A DNA stretch of 64,000 nt, taken from assembly GCA_000996275.1 (NCBI GenBank), contig LCEG01000002.1, forward strand, positions 203,246 through 267,245. Reading direction: 5' to 3'. The notes under the pieces are model-generated. The model was given only the letters and a program-made list of their open reading frames with translations. It was not told the DNA's origin and searched no databases. The DNA comes from a candidate division TM6 bacterium GW2011_GWE2_42_60. GTDB lineage: Bacteria > Babelota > Babeliae > Babelales > Babelaceae. The translations under genes and the position numbers were made by a program. Shown one piece after another: positions 49,017 through 58,037 of this stretch. Within the stretch, counting starts at the first letter, position 1. Every line of letters starts with the position of its first letter.

Positions 49017-51017
49017 ATGCGCTTCCTTACACGCTTTTTAATCATTTTTGCTCTGTTTGCGCACAACACTTTTCCTCAAGAACTAGTGTCAACTACATTT
49101 TTCAAAACACTCGCGTCTAAACAAGAAAAAAAATGGTTTCGCCCAAAAGATTTTTTGAGTAAAACAACTACTTTTTGCTCAAACCACCCCTATGCGCTCG
49201 CATTCACAATAGGTGCGACCGCCATTGCGTGCAGCCTGCTCATCCCTCTCGGACTCGCCATCTGGAGAAAGTATTGTAAAACACCATCCTCGTTTGCTAC
49301 AATTCCTCCTGAAATAAACCCTGCCCCTACCTCAACAAACGAGTCTAAAAAAATGAGTTTTGAGTATAAAAGAATACAGAAGAGTAAACAAAAAAAGAAG
49401 TCGAACATTCAATGGCACAAGGCTCTCAAAAAGGCCATCCTCCTGTTGCCAACTCTTAGCCAGTCCACAAGCGCAGATAGTTTCACTGAACTTGCGACAA
49501 GTTTTTTAAAAATAACAACCGCACAGCCAAACCTAATCACACCCATTCCATTTACACAAACAGAATGGGATACTACTGTTGAAAAAATTCTTGAAAAATA
49601 CCATTCTAACCGCAAAGAAGAAGGCGGGTATTATTGGATCAAATCAACGCATTATGCTCAAGGGAAATTCACATTTCAGAGGGAAAACAATAATGAAAAT
49701 CCCAAGCTTTTCGGCCTTGAAAAGGGACTTTTTTTTATTAAAGACGAGAACGAGCTAGAAAAGTATTTAAATTACTCGGGTTGCACAGTTAAGGTCCATG
49801 TCATGCCCCAATTTGACTTCCTCAATGCCACCACCTCTATCATTGATGACCTTTTGGAAAAGAACCCTAAATTTGGCTTCTTTGTTAACGGCTTTAAGGT
49901 TCTCGCGCAACCCAAAAAATTTAACAAATATCCAGAGGCACCAGATCCGTTAATTGTTCTTTACATAAACTCAGCTAAAAGCCAGGAAAACGATAACGAA
50001 AGCCCAGAAAATGCACTGGAAAATATGGTCTTTGTCTGCACTATTCTTCAACAAAAGCTTGATGGAATACCATGGAATGGCTCTTTTGCTCGCTTTAATA
50101 TCACTGCACCCGTCGAAGGGAATAAGGGGCTTATTCAATATGCACAGGGAAATGGTAGCGTAAAAATTGAAACTCACGTCAGATTCGGTCTTTTTGATAA
50201 AACACAAAATTATGCTCGCTTTTTACCTCATAAAGAATGCATCGCTAATAGCTTTCTTTATCAAGCACTTTATACATGGAAGGATGGATCAGCCGTAACA
50301 CCAAAAAGCAGCCTTTATGTTCTCTCAGAATATTTAGCAGAAAAGAAAGTTCCTTTTAAAGTCGACGACCAAGATGGTATCATAAGCATGTCATCAACAA
50401 AAAATATCGACGCTTTCAAAAACAAATCCAACGAGTTCAACCTTTTCCAGTCCAACTATCTCAATTCAAAGGAAAAGCCTCTATTCCAATCAGACTTGAT
50501 TAATACTTTTGAACAAATATATACGCTCTACCTCATGCCAAGTACTTACAAAAGCTCTAAAGATTTTGAATTTGCTCTAGTCAATGATTTTTTCAACCTC
50601 ATCATCCTTTTGACACAAAACGAAGAATTTGCAAATTCCATAGCTCAAATAACAGTTACAAAAGCCCGAAAATTTGAGAAAACAAGTGTAACTACAATAG
50701 ACCTAAATCAGCAGTTTTACACCCCGATTATCACCATATACCCTATGCCAACCAAAGCTGCAGCTCAATCCGTTGCAAACATCCTCTACAAATCACTTGA
50801 CTTAAAGGGAGAAGGCGCCAATTCCCTATCATTTATTCCGAAAATTCAATTTAGCATGCCCATCGACGATAAAACGCCTCGCCTTTCTTACACTCAAGGC
50901 AATGCGACGATTAAAAGTCTTCCTCACGCAGAATGGTTATATGACAAAACAACCAACTTTGTGTTTCTGAATAAACCTTCACCTAATGTTGATTATTTAC
51001 TCCATCAACCGGTCTAG
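49017..51017 (+). CDS. Large exported/membrane-anchored protein of unknown function
   Basis: 666 residues. Signal-like start about 1-20 (FLTRFLIIFALFAHNTFPQ), a second hydrophobic segment at about 62-85 (ALAFTIGATAIACSLLIPLGLAIW), then a Lys-rich linker (KRIQKSKQKKKSNIQW). A long mixed alpha/beta C-terminal part has two similar stretches, each with a 'SRLSY/AxYAQGNxxIK' pattern (ITAPVEGNKGLIQYAQGNGSVKIET near 362; SMPIDDKTPRLSYTQGNATIKSL near 620) and a third earlier (STHYAQGKFTFQ), hinting at internal repeats. Family not recognised. The terminal part ends a few bp before the convergent acetyltransferase. Confidence 0.72.
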   Translation: MRFLTRFLIIFALFAHNTFPQELVSTTFFKTLASKQEKKWFRPKDFLSKTTTFCSNHPYALAFTIGATAIACSLLIPLGLAIWRKYCKTPSSFATIPPEINPAPTSTNESKKMSFEYKRIQKSKQKKKSNIQWHKALKKAILLLPTLSQSTSADSFTELATSFLKITTAQPNLITPIPFTQTEWDTTVEKILEKYHSNRKEEGGYYWIKSTHYAQGKFTFQRENNNENPKLFGLEKGLFFIKDENELEKYLNYSGCTVKVHVMPQFDFLNATTSIIDDLLEKNPKFGFFVNGFKVLAQPKKFNKYPEAPDPLIVLYINSAKSQENDNESPENALENMVFVCTILQQKLDGIPWNGSFARFNITAPVEGNKGLIQYAQGNGSVKIETHVRFGLFDKTQNYARFLPHKECIANSFLYQALYTWKDGSAVTPKSSLYVLSEYLAEKKVPFKVDDQDGIISMSSTKNIDAFKNKSNEFNLFQSNYLNSKEKPLFQSDLINTFEQIYTLYLMPSTYKSSKDFEFALVNDFFNLIILLTQNEEFANSIAQITVTKARKFEKTSVTTIDLNQQFYTPIITIYPMPTKAAAQSVANILYKSLDLKGEGANSLSFIPKIQFSMPIDDKTPRLSYTQGNATIKSLPHAEWLYDKTTNFVFLNKPSPNVDYLLHQPV

Positions 51018-51056
51018 TAAAATTAATTTATCTCTACAAATAAGGTTTTTCGTGCA

Positions 51057-52124
51057 CTATCCTGTTTCCACTGTACTAAAAGATGAAGGTTTTAGTGCCG
51101 AAACAAATGTTTTTTGCAAGATGCCGAGCCAGAGATCTGCAGTGCCATTTTCAAGCACAGCGTTCCAGTTTGCCTTTGAAGAGGCTCGACGTGCCTTTAT
51201 GAGGGATACTACGTTCCATATGCCCGCTGGTTTAACGGTAGTGATAGAGTAGTCAGCAGAAACAAGAAAACTCTTCTGAGCCTTCTTTTTTAACAAAAAC
51301 TTCTCTTTAATATGAGGATAAAAAATAGTTTCTGAGGGAAATTTATCAGTTAAAAAGAAAGGGTGAAGATAAAGTTCAAGATGTTTAAAAAAAGTATCGA
51401 TATGTTTAGGCACAATTTCTTGTTGGCTTGATTGAGGCACAAGATGCGTTGTACCAAACTTATACAACTCAAATTCTGTTGGTAAGTCATGTGTTTTATC
51501 CGTACAAAAATAGGTCCCAAAATGGGAGGGTTCCCCAGAAAAGCAAAAACTTAGTTTCTGATCCCAGTAGAGCCCCGTCGTTGACTCGGTTAAACCAAGG
51601 CCTGTGTAAAATTTATTGCGAATTTTTTGTTGTTCTTGTGAACTTAAAGAGGTAGGGCCAACCCACTTTGGGGGCTTACAAACTTCCGACGAAAAGAGAT
51701 AAAACACAAATGAAGTTTTGGTTTTATGTGCAACTCTTTGAAGCGTAGATAAAAGCTGACACATCATTAATTTTCCAAGCCCTTGATGTCGCGTGTTTGC
51801 CGCAGTACAGATAAGGTCTACATAGACGGATCGCACCTTCGAATTACTTGTTAATTCACAGGTAAACGTTGTATGCCCAACGTGCGTCTGTTTTTTGAAA
51901 AAATCGATAGAGCATATGCACTTTTTACGGAAAGACCCGTACGAAATAAAGGTAACTCGTGGCACCACTTTATTTGGGTCTTTTGAAATAGAGCTCCCGC
52001 GGCTAAAATTTTTGTGCAATGCTGAAACCAAGGGGCATAAAGGTAGAACGGAGTCATCTCTTGCACAGGGTTTGAGTGCCAAAAAAACGCCAAACGTTGC
52101 AATAAAAAAAATAAAACGCTTCAT
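51057..52124 (-). CDS. Exported GNAT-type acetyltransferase
   Basis: 355 residues from the ATG at 52124 with GGAACGG upstream. Signal peptide about 1-20 (KRFIFFIATFGVFLALKPCA). GNAT motif A in the middle: VDLICTAANTRHQGLGKLMMCQLL (R-x-x-G-x-G/A binds the acetyl-CoA pyrophosphate), followed by FYTGLGL, the usual motif B (Y/F-x-x-x-G-F/L). The flanking regions are not recognised. Acetyl-CoA is cytosolic, so a leader on a GNAT enzyme is another oddity in this window; delivery into a host cell would supply the cofactor (inference). Confidence 0.65.
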   Translation of the reverse strand: MKRFIFFIATFGVFLALKPCARDDSVLPLCPLVSALHKNFSRGSSISKDPNKVVPRVTFISYGSFRKKCICSIDFFKKQTHVGHTTFTCELTSNSKVRSVYVDLICTAANTRHQGLGKLMMCQLLSTLQRVAHKTKTSFVFYLFSSEVCKPPKWVGPTSLSSQEQQKIRNKFYTGLGLTESTTGLYWDQKLSFCFSGEPSHFGTYFCTDKTHDLPTEFELYKFGTTHLVPQSSQQEIVPKHIDTFFKHLELYLHPFFLTDKFPSETIFYPHIKEKFLLKKKAQKSFLVSADYSITTVKPAGIWNVVSLIKARRASSKANWNAVLENGTADLWLGILQKTFVSALKPSSFSTVETG

Positions 52125-52164
52125 AAAAAAAACCGTTCCGTACCGCAATGAGAGATATTAAAAA

Positions 52165-52818
52165 TTAGTTTTTTTGGCTCAAGTTTTTGTTCTTAAAAAA
52201 GACGTATTTACGCCACCGAGCTCCAACTCTATAAAGTTCTTCTTTAAGAATAAGAGGCGCCTCTTTTGGCAATGATTGCCAGTCATTTGCAGCCCAATAC
52301 ACCAATGTTGCATCACGGTATGGACTTGATGGTTTGAGCATAAAAATAAGCTCTTCCGGCTGCAAAGAAGCTCGAGCACAAAAAAGGTCTATGTGATACG
52401 ATGTTTTACGTAAAAACGTACGCCAATCAAGCGCTTCAATTTCAACATTTTCAAGACCTAACGCCTCACAAACTACCCGCAAAAATTGTCTTTTTTTCTC
52501 GGTCACTTCAATAAGCACTACCGAAAGATGTGGGTATTTAATCTTGAGGGGAAGCCCAGGAAATCCAGCACCCGTCCCAATATCAGCGATAGCGGAAAGT
52601 GTTGAAAAATCAACAAACTTGCCCAACAAAAGCGAATCCAGAAAATGATAGTGAATCACCTCTTTTAAATCCGTAATGGTGGTCAAATTATGAACCCTGT
52701 TCCATTCGATCAGCAATTCATAATACTGTTGAAATTGCGCAAGTTGCTGCTCGGTTAAAGAAGCTTCACGCTTAAAATTTTGCCAGTCAATTGCTACCAT
52801 TTCTGCTGATTCTACCAT
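52165..52818 (-). CDS. rsmG: 16S rRNA (guanine-527-N7)-methyltransferase RsmG
   Basis: 217 residues from the ATG at 52818 (GGTGGG upstream; frame open to a TTG at 52839). Characteristic opening LAQFQQYYELLIEWNRVHNLTTI, the helix HFLDSLLL, SAM motif ADIGTGAGFPGLPLKI and the region VEALDWR. It methylates G527 of 16S rRNA with SAM. It lies 41 bp upstream of the acetyltransferase gene, probably co-transcribed. Confidence 0.95.
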   Translation of the reverse strand: MVESAEMVAIDWQNFKREASLTEQQLAQFQQYYELLIEWNRVHNLTTITDLKEVIHYHFLDSLLLGKFVDFSTLSAIADIGTGAGFPGLPLKIKYPHLSVVLIEVTEKKRQFLRVVCEALGLENVEIEALDWRTFLRKTSYHIDLFCARASLQPEELIFMLKPSSPYRDATLVYWAANDWQSLPKEAPLILKEELYRVGARWRKYVFFKNKNLSQKN

Positions 52819-53021
52819 CGTATTCCCACCTGCACCCAATTTTGCCGAACATATTTTATATACCCCTTTTACCGTACCAAAAGTTTTGTAAAGAGACCAT
52901 AAAAAAGCATCGCGACCCTGGCATTTGAAAATCAGTCTATGCTAAGGTTGATTAAGGGAAAGCAAGCCAAAGACTCTGAAAAGAATCTCTCTGGCTGGGG
53001 GTTAAAAAGGGAGTAGTAACG

Positions 53022-53768
53022 ATGAAATCATCAAAAATTTTTGTGGGATTTTTTGTGCTTGCAAGCATAAGCATCTGCTTTCTAGTCTTTGTCAATGAGG
53101 AGACCATTGTACAACGCCAATTTTCTCACACGATCACCCTACAGATGGAACCAAAAGTAGCCATACCCGTCGTTGAAAATTTTGAACTCGCCAAGCTCCC
53201 GGAAGACCAAAAACTTCTTAAAGTACGGCTCAAACCACACACAAAAGGCAATGGGGGCGTAATCGCCACTTATATGGGCTACTTCTCGATTTTTAACGAA
53301 AATGGGATGCTCGAATTCCCCCGAAAAACAGATTCAAATACACTGCGTGTTATCATTACTAAACATATTATTCCGGTGATTATTCGTGGACAAAACATTG
53401 AGTTTTTTGGAAGAAAAGAAAATGCAGCTGCCGCCTATTACCAATTTGAACGGGTCGAAGATAAAGAAAAAAAAGAGTTTGTCTGGCACGTAAGTAAACT
53501 CGAAACACCCACCTCTTTAAAAACAGCTCCCGATGACATTATTATCTGCGCAAAACCAGATGAAATTTTTGTACCAACAGGAACCTTCAGCACTTTTGGT
53601 GGCCAAAACTTCTTACTTCCCCCCTTGTACCCTACCCAGTCTTTAAAGCGCAATCTCAATGCGCTCTCTTTTTTGAAAATTAATCGACGGTATTTCCGAT
53701 CACTCGACCAAAATAAATCGTATCGCTACCAACCAGATCGCTATGCAAGCCTTATCAACCCCATTTAA
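53022..53768 (+). CDS. Membrane-anchored or secreted protein of unknown function
   Basis: 248 residues. N-terminal hydrophobic segment about 6-24 (FVGFFVLASISICFLVFV) with no clear cleavage site, so it may stay anchored. The extracytosolic part is predicted mostly beta (FSHTITLQMEPKVAIPVVENF, LLKVRLKPHTKG) and ends with a Tyr/Arg-rich tail (NRRYFRSLDQNKSYRYQPDRY). Followed after 21 bp by the hexulose-phosphate-synthase-like gene, which may be in the same operon. Unrecognised family. Confidence 0.7.
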   Translation: MKSSKIFVGFFVLASISICFLVFVNEETIVQRQFSHTITLQMEPKVAIPVVENFELAKLPEDQKLLKVRLKPHTKGNGGVIATYMGYFSIFNENGMLEFPRKTDSNTLRVIITKHIIPVIIRGQNIEFFGRKENAAAAYYQFERVEDKEKKEFVWHVSKLETPTSLKTAPDDIIICAKPDEIFVPTGTFSTFGGQNFLLPPLYPTQSLKRNLNALSFLKINRRYFRSLDQNKSYRYQPDRYASLINPI

Positions 53769-53789
53769 AAATAGAAACGAGACCTCTCC

Positions 53790-54422
53790 ATGATTCTTCA
53801 TATCTCTTTTAATCAACTCGACCTCAACGAGGCACTTTCATGCGCAGAAAAAGTAGCACCCTTTTGCACCGCATTCCGCATTGGCCCCGTGCTCCTCGCT
53901 CATTATGGCATTGAAGCCATCAAAAAATTTCATGAAAAGTTTCCTGATAAAGAACTTATCAGCGATACCAAGATTATTGATCACGAAAAAGACATGATCA
54001 CACTCCTCAATACAGCTCACTGTAACTGGGTAACCGTTCTTGCAAACACACATACCCATATTATTCGCGCTGCGTGTATGCACGCAGAAGAAAACAATAT
54101 GCGCGTCATGCTTGATTTAATAGGTTCTTTCGGATCAGGACAAAGCGCCTTAGATGCAAAAAGCTTCGGCGTCTCAGCGCTGGTATTTCACTTTATTACT
54201 GAAGCAGAAAACCCTGAATCTTTAAGCGAGCGCTGGACCTTTATTCGCGACAACACAGACCTTCCTATTTTTGCTTCAACCGGTATTTCACGTACCAATA
54301 TAGATGCAATCATAGCACTCAACCCTGACGGCATTATTATTGGAGGTGCAATTACAGAGAATAGCGATCCCACCAAAGAAGCTGCATATTTTGCCCAACG
54401 CATTACTGCGGCAGCAAAATAA
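53790..54422 (+). CDS. 3-hexulose-6-phosphate synthase/OMP-decarboxylase superfamily enzyme
   Basis: 210 residues, a TIM barrel of the KGPDC/OMPDC group. FRIGPVLLAHYGIEAIKKF, LISDTKIIDHEKDM (catalytic D-x-K-x-x-D), MLDLIGSF and GIIIGGAIT (phosphate-binding GG) match the synthase pattern. It would condense formaldehyde with ribulose 5-phosphate or run in reverse to make ribulose 5-phosphate. Its 6-phospho-3-hexuloisomerase partner is not in the window. 3-keto-L-gulonate-6-phosphate decarboxylase is the main alternative. Its stop abuts the convergent gene's stop by one base. Confidence 0.75.
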   Translation: MILHISFNQLDLNEALSCAEKVAPFCTAFRIGPVLLAHYGIEAIKKFHEKFPDKELISDTKIIDHEKDMITLLNTAHCNWVTVLANTHTHIIRAACMHAEENNMRVMLDLIGSFGSGQSALDAKSFGVSALVFHFITEAENPESLSERWTFIRDNTDLPIFASTGISRTNIDAIIALNPDGIIIGGAITENSDPTKEAAYFAQRITAAAK

Positions 54423-54423
54423 A

Positions 54424-55449
54424 TTATTTTTTTTCAGTATCAAAAAATAATTGAAGTGTCATCGGATCTTTTTTAAAAGAAGTTTTCGCTATGTCAAATA
54501 AAAATCTCACTCCATTCTCTCTATTTTCTGCAGCAAAGTTATTGATAACACTTACTTTTTTATAGAATTTATACAACCAAATCTCAAAGATCTCTTGGTC
54601 GCCAAACATGATATTCTCACTGTCTTTTACATATCGATCAAGCAGACTCTCAAATTCATTAGTCTGATCAAGCTGATTTAAATTGGAAGAAGATTCAACA
54701 ACATTTTCAAAAAGCACAGGCTCCTCAGAACCCTCCGTTGCACTAGGATCTTCAAGATCTTCCGAATTCAACTGGATTTCTTGATTTTTTTTATCTTCAC
54801 CTTTAGTTACGACCTGAACATCACACTGCTCAACAGGTTTTGCAAAAAGTTGGCAAATTTTTTCTTGATTTATTTGTTTGCAGGAGGGCTTATTTTTTGA
54901 CGGCTTAGGTTTATCAAGAGATTCGACAAAAGACTTACTGTCCAATTGCTTAGGATAGCTCTTATTTTCTTCATACACAGAATCATTGTATTTACGTATG
55001 TAACAAGGCTCCGATCGACTATCTCTGTATAAAAAAAGATTGCCAACAGACAAGTCTGTATTCAACAGACTCTCAACACTATTTGTCGCAATTGCGACAA
55101 CGGGATTACCACCAAGAAGATATTTATTATTCCAAAAAGCTTTGACTTGCAGAGCTCTCACTTTAGGAGCCAATGTTTTAAGAAATTTTTTCGCTTTTTT
55201 TGAAGATACCCCCATGTTTTTCGCGAATCTGACAAAGGCCTGATTACGAGCTGAAAGACACAAGGGATGCATCAAGGGGAAGAGTGCTTTGTTGTTTTTT
55301 TTATACGCATCCGAAAGCTCATTAAGAGGATTTTCGTAGCGGTTTTTAAGCTTTTCCCAATTCTGATTCTGAGATGCTTTTCCAGAAGAAGCTGCTACAA
55401 GCAAAAAGAGCGCAACACAACTCACCATTATTCTTTTTAGATTGTTCAT
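54424..55449 (-). CDS. Secreted acidic protein of unknown function
   Basis: 341 residues from the ATG at 55449 (GGAG 6 nt upstream; frame open to 55461). Signal peptide about 1-25 (NNLKRIMVSCVALFLLVAASSGKA). The middle is acidic and Ser/Gln-rich (LNSEDLEDPSATEGSEEPVLFE); several cysteines (PSCKQ, KICQLF, EQCDVQ) could pair. The C-terminus is helical (FEIWLYKFYKKVSVINNFAAENRENG). Monocistronic, no recognised family. Confidence 0.72.
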   Translation of the reverse strand: MNNLKRIMVSCVALFLLVAASSGKASQNQNWEKLKNRYENPLNELSDAYKKNNKALFPLMHPLCLSARNQAFVRFAKNMGVSSKKAKKFLKTLAPKVRALQVKAFWNNKYLLGGNPVVAIATNSVESLLNTDLSVGNLFLYRDSRSEPCYIRKYNDSVYEENKSYPKQLDSKSFVESLDKPKPSKNKPSCKQINQEKICQLFAKPVEQCDVQVVTKGEDKKNQEIQLNSEDLEDPSATEGSEEPVLFENVVESSSNLNQLDQTNEFESLLDRYVKDSENIMFGDQEIFEIWLYKFYKKVSVINNFAAENRENGVRFLFDIAKTSFKKDPMTLQLFFDTEKK

Positions 55450-55520
55450 AGATAACTCCAAGGTCTTTTGTTCTCTAGTTTGTGTTAATTTTATTACACT
55501 TAAAGTATTATAACCTAAAT

Positions 55521-57287
55521 TTAAACAATATTTAAGGCGTTTTCAGACTCAACCATTTTTTGCTGTTCAAAAAGACTTGTAATCTCTTCAACATCAGTCG
55601 CCTCTGTTGGCGATTTATCAAAGCGATATTCCAAAAACCGAGGAAACCGAAGCGCATATCCAAGAGCATCCGGACGCTTTCCCGCTGAATGAATCGGAGA
55701 GCGAGTAATTTCGTCAGCACGAATCACCACCATTAACTCAGGAGTCACCCATACATCAGGTGCTAAATCACGGGCAACTACAACATTATGCGGCTGTTCT
55801 GTGATTTTTAATTCATCACACTTAGCACGTAGCTCACGCCACCCAAAGTCGGTAAGACCGGTACCAATTTTTGCAATCGTCTCAAAGCGATCTTCATTCT
55901 TGTTGTACACTCCCACCAGAAAAGCCCCGATCCCAAACAAAGCGCGCTTGCCTTCTCCGTTGTAATACCCTAACACAACTGCATCAATGGTATCATCAAG
56001 CTTCCCTCGCTCTGAGCGCTTCAACTTTATCCAACTAAAATTGCGTTTACCCGGCTGATAAAGAGAATCTGGCCGCTTGACCATTACTCCTTCAAGCCCT
56101 GCCGTGATAGACCCGAGAAAGTAGGCTTCAAGCTCTTGCGCCGTATGAACTACAATCTGATCAGTCACCGCCACCGAACGATTTCCATAGTCGGTAAACA
56201 TTTTTTTCAGCTGTACATACCGCTCCTGCTGAGTTTTTTCTAACCACGAAACCCCATCAAGATAAAGCAGATCAAAAAGCATCAGCTTAAGAGGCAGTTC
56301 GTCAACCATTGCCGCAATGTCATATTTGCGTCGCCGCCTTACCGTCTCTTGAAAAGGCAAATAGGTCCCCGTCGCCTCATCAACAGCAAGCGCTTCCCCC
56401 TCAATAACCGCTGTTTCAACCGGAAGATCTTTTAACGCCTTGTAAAGATCGGGAAACATACTGGTCATTGGCAACAAATTACGCGAAAAAAAGGTGATTT
56501 GCGTATGACCATCACGACGGTCAATGTGAACCTGCAACCGAAATCCATCAAACTTTGGCTGCGCAATTGCTACACCAACTTTTTCAATAATTGCCGTCGC
56601 CGAAGGAAGCCGCTCTGCAGCAGCTGGCCGAATAGGAACACCGAGCACAATACCAATACGCTCAACAGCAGCGACCCCACCTTCTCGCGCAGTCTGAGCA
56701 ATCAATCCAATATCAGCAGAAACATTAAATGCATACTCAAGCAACGCTCGTAACGACTTATCCCCCGCAAGCATCCATGACAAGGCATCAATTAACGTCA
56801 TTTCAGAAAAACCAAGCCGCAGCTTACCCAAAAGAATTCGTACAATATACCGGGCAGAAAGAGGGTCGAGAGCCCTTAATAAATCAACCAAGACCGACAT
56901 CTTCTCGTCAACAGATCCAGAGCCCGACATTGATGCAAAATCACGCAATTGCTCAAAAACAGACTTGAGAGATAAATTATCAGACGCGTTCCAGGTTCCT
57001 TCAGAAATCACTGCACCAAGATCACCGGCGAGTACCGAGCGGCGCACTACCTCTTGTTCGCTTATATCAAGGAGGCAGGCAACAACGGGAACGAGACTTT
57101 TTGCCGCAAAATTAAACTGAGTACCTTCATAGACAGCGCGAAGCAGCCCAAGCGAAAGATAGGCTATCATACGCGCCTCTTCTGGCGTCGCTTTTTTAAA
57201 AAGATGCGCCAAATACTCCGTCATTTTAACACGAGAAGCTTCTTTTTCAATTTCTAAGAAAGCATGTGCTACTTCACCAAACTGCAT
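55521..57287 (-). CDS. ATP-dependent DNA ligase (archaeal/eukaryotic type)
   Basis: 588 residues from the ATG at 57287 (GAGGAG upstream). The N-terminal DNA-binding domain (about 1-215) and the adenylation domain carry motif I QPKFDGFRLQVH (the lysine takes AMP), motif III (EGEALAVDE) and motif IV (GLEGVMVKRPDSLY), with motif V WIKLKRS. A C-terminal OB domain ends near FPRFLEYRFDKSP. Length and order match the archaeal-type three-domain ligases rather than short bacterial LigD/LigB forms. It seals nicks using ATP. A separate NAD-dependent LigA is expected elsewhere. Confidence 0.92.
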   Translation of the reverse strand: MQFGEVAHAFLEIEKEASRVKMTEYLAHLFKKATPEEARMIAYLSLGLLRAVYEGTQFNFAAKSLVPVVACLLDISEQEVVRRSVLAGDLGAVISEGTWNASDNLSLKSVFEQLRDFASMSGSGSVDEKMSVLVDLLRALDPLSARYIVRILLGKLRLGFSEMTLIDALSWMLAGDKSLRALLEYAFNVSADIGLIAQTAREGGVAAVERIGIVLGVPIRPAAAERLPSATAIIEKVGVAIAQPKFDGFRLQVHIDRRDGHTQITFFSRNLLPMTSMFPDLYKALKDLPVETAVIEGEALAVDEATGTYLPFQETVRRRRKYDIAAMVDELPLKLMLFDLLYLDGVSWLEKTQQERYVQLKKMFTDYGNRSVAVTDQIVVHTAQELEAYFLGSITAGLEGVMVKRPDSLYQPGKRNFSWIKLKRSERGKLDDTIDAVVLGYYNGEGKRALFGIGAFLVGVYNKNEDRFETIAKIGTGLTDFGWRELRAKCDELKITEQPHNVVVARDLAPDVWVTPELMVVIRADEITRSPIHSAGKRPDALGYALRFPRFLEYRFDKSPTEATDVEEITSLFEQQKMVESENALNIV

Positions 57288-57327
57288 CAAAGCTCCTCAT
57301 GATTTACAAGTTTTTTTTGTAAAAATA

Positions 57328-57906
57328 CTACTTTGCGCTCTTTTTTGTAACACAGCGAAAAGTCAGAAAATAGTTAAGCGCTGACTCAACCGTCAAAATA
57401 ACAACAAGCCACCACAATAATTGCTCGACAAGAAAAAACACCGTTCTCGTATTCCCCTGAACACCATAAAAACAGGGATTAACAACCTGGAAAACAGAGA
57501 AAAACATCTGAGTAGCCGTCTTCAACTTACCCCAGAAAACAACGGGGACTGACGCCCCTTGCATCAAAGCAAGTTCTCGCAAACCCATTACTATAAATTC
57601 ACGGACAATAACCAAAATTACAATACCAAAGCCGACGCGACCTGCAGAAAAAAGAATAAGAAACATCGTCGTTACCAAAACTTTATCAGCAACCGGATCA
57701 AACACACGCCCCGCATCAGACTCAATGTGTAACAACCGCGCTAAACGCCCATCAAGAAAATCGGTGAAACAGAGCAACAGAACAAAAACATCAAGAAGAA
57801 CCGCCCAGAGGAAAGAGCTTTGCCAGGGAGCACAATAGAAAAAGAATGGAAGAAGCATCACAGAAGCTGCAAGACGCGTCAAAGTAAGAAAAAGTGAAAT
57901 ATTCAT
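57328..57906 (-). CDS. pgsA: CDP-diacylglycerol-glycerol-3-phosphate 3-phosphatidyltransferase
   Basis: 192 residues, five to six membrane helices. CDP-alcohol phosphotransferase motif DFLDGRLARLLHIESDAGRVFDPVADK (D-G-x2-A-R-x8-G-x3-D-x3-D, about 68-94). It makes phosphatidylglycerol phosphate in the inner membrane. No strong ribosome site at the ATG. It lies directly downstream of tRNA-Met on the same strand. Confidence 0.92.
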   Translation of the reverse strand: MNISLFLTLTRLAASVMLLPFFFYCAPWQSSFLWAVLLDVFVLLLCFTDFLDGRLARLLHIESDAGRVFDPVADKVLVTTMFLILFSAGRVGFGIVILVIVREFIVMGLRELALMQGASVPVVFWGKLKTATQMFFSVFQVVNPCFYGVQGNTRTVFFLVEQLLWWLVVILTVESALNYFLTFRCVTKKSAK

Positions 57907-57913
57907 AAGAGAT

Positions 57914-57990
57914 TGGTGGCGACGCAGGGACTCGAACCCCGGACCTACGGATTATGATTCCGCCGCTCTAACCAGCTGAGCTACGTCGCC
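57914..57990 (-). tRNA. tRNA-Met (CAT), elongator type
   Basis: 77 nt with encoded CCA. Acceptor GGCGACG/CGTCGCC paired at 1:72, so not the initiator. Anticodon loop ATCATAA (CAT). A lysidine-modified Ile2 tRNA cannot be excluded by sequence alone. Confidence 0.94.
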
Positions 57991-58037
57991 ACCCCATTTT
58001 TATATCGAAATTATGTCAACTACTACCAAGTATACGA

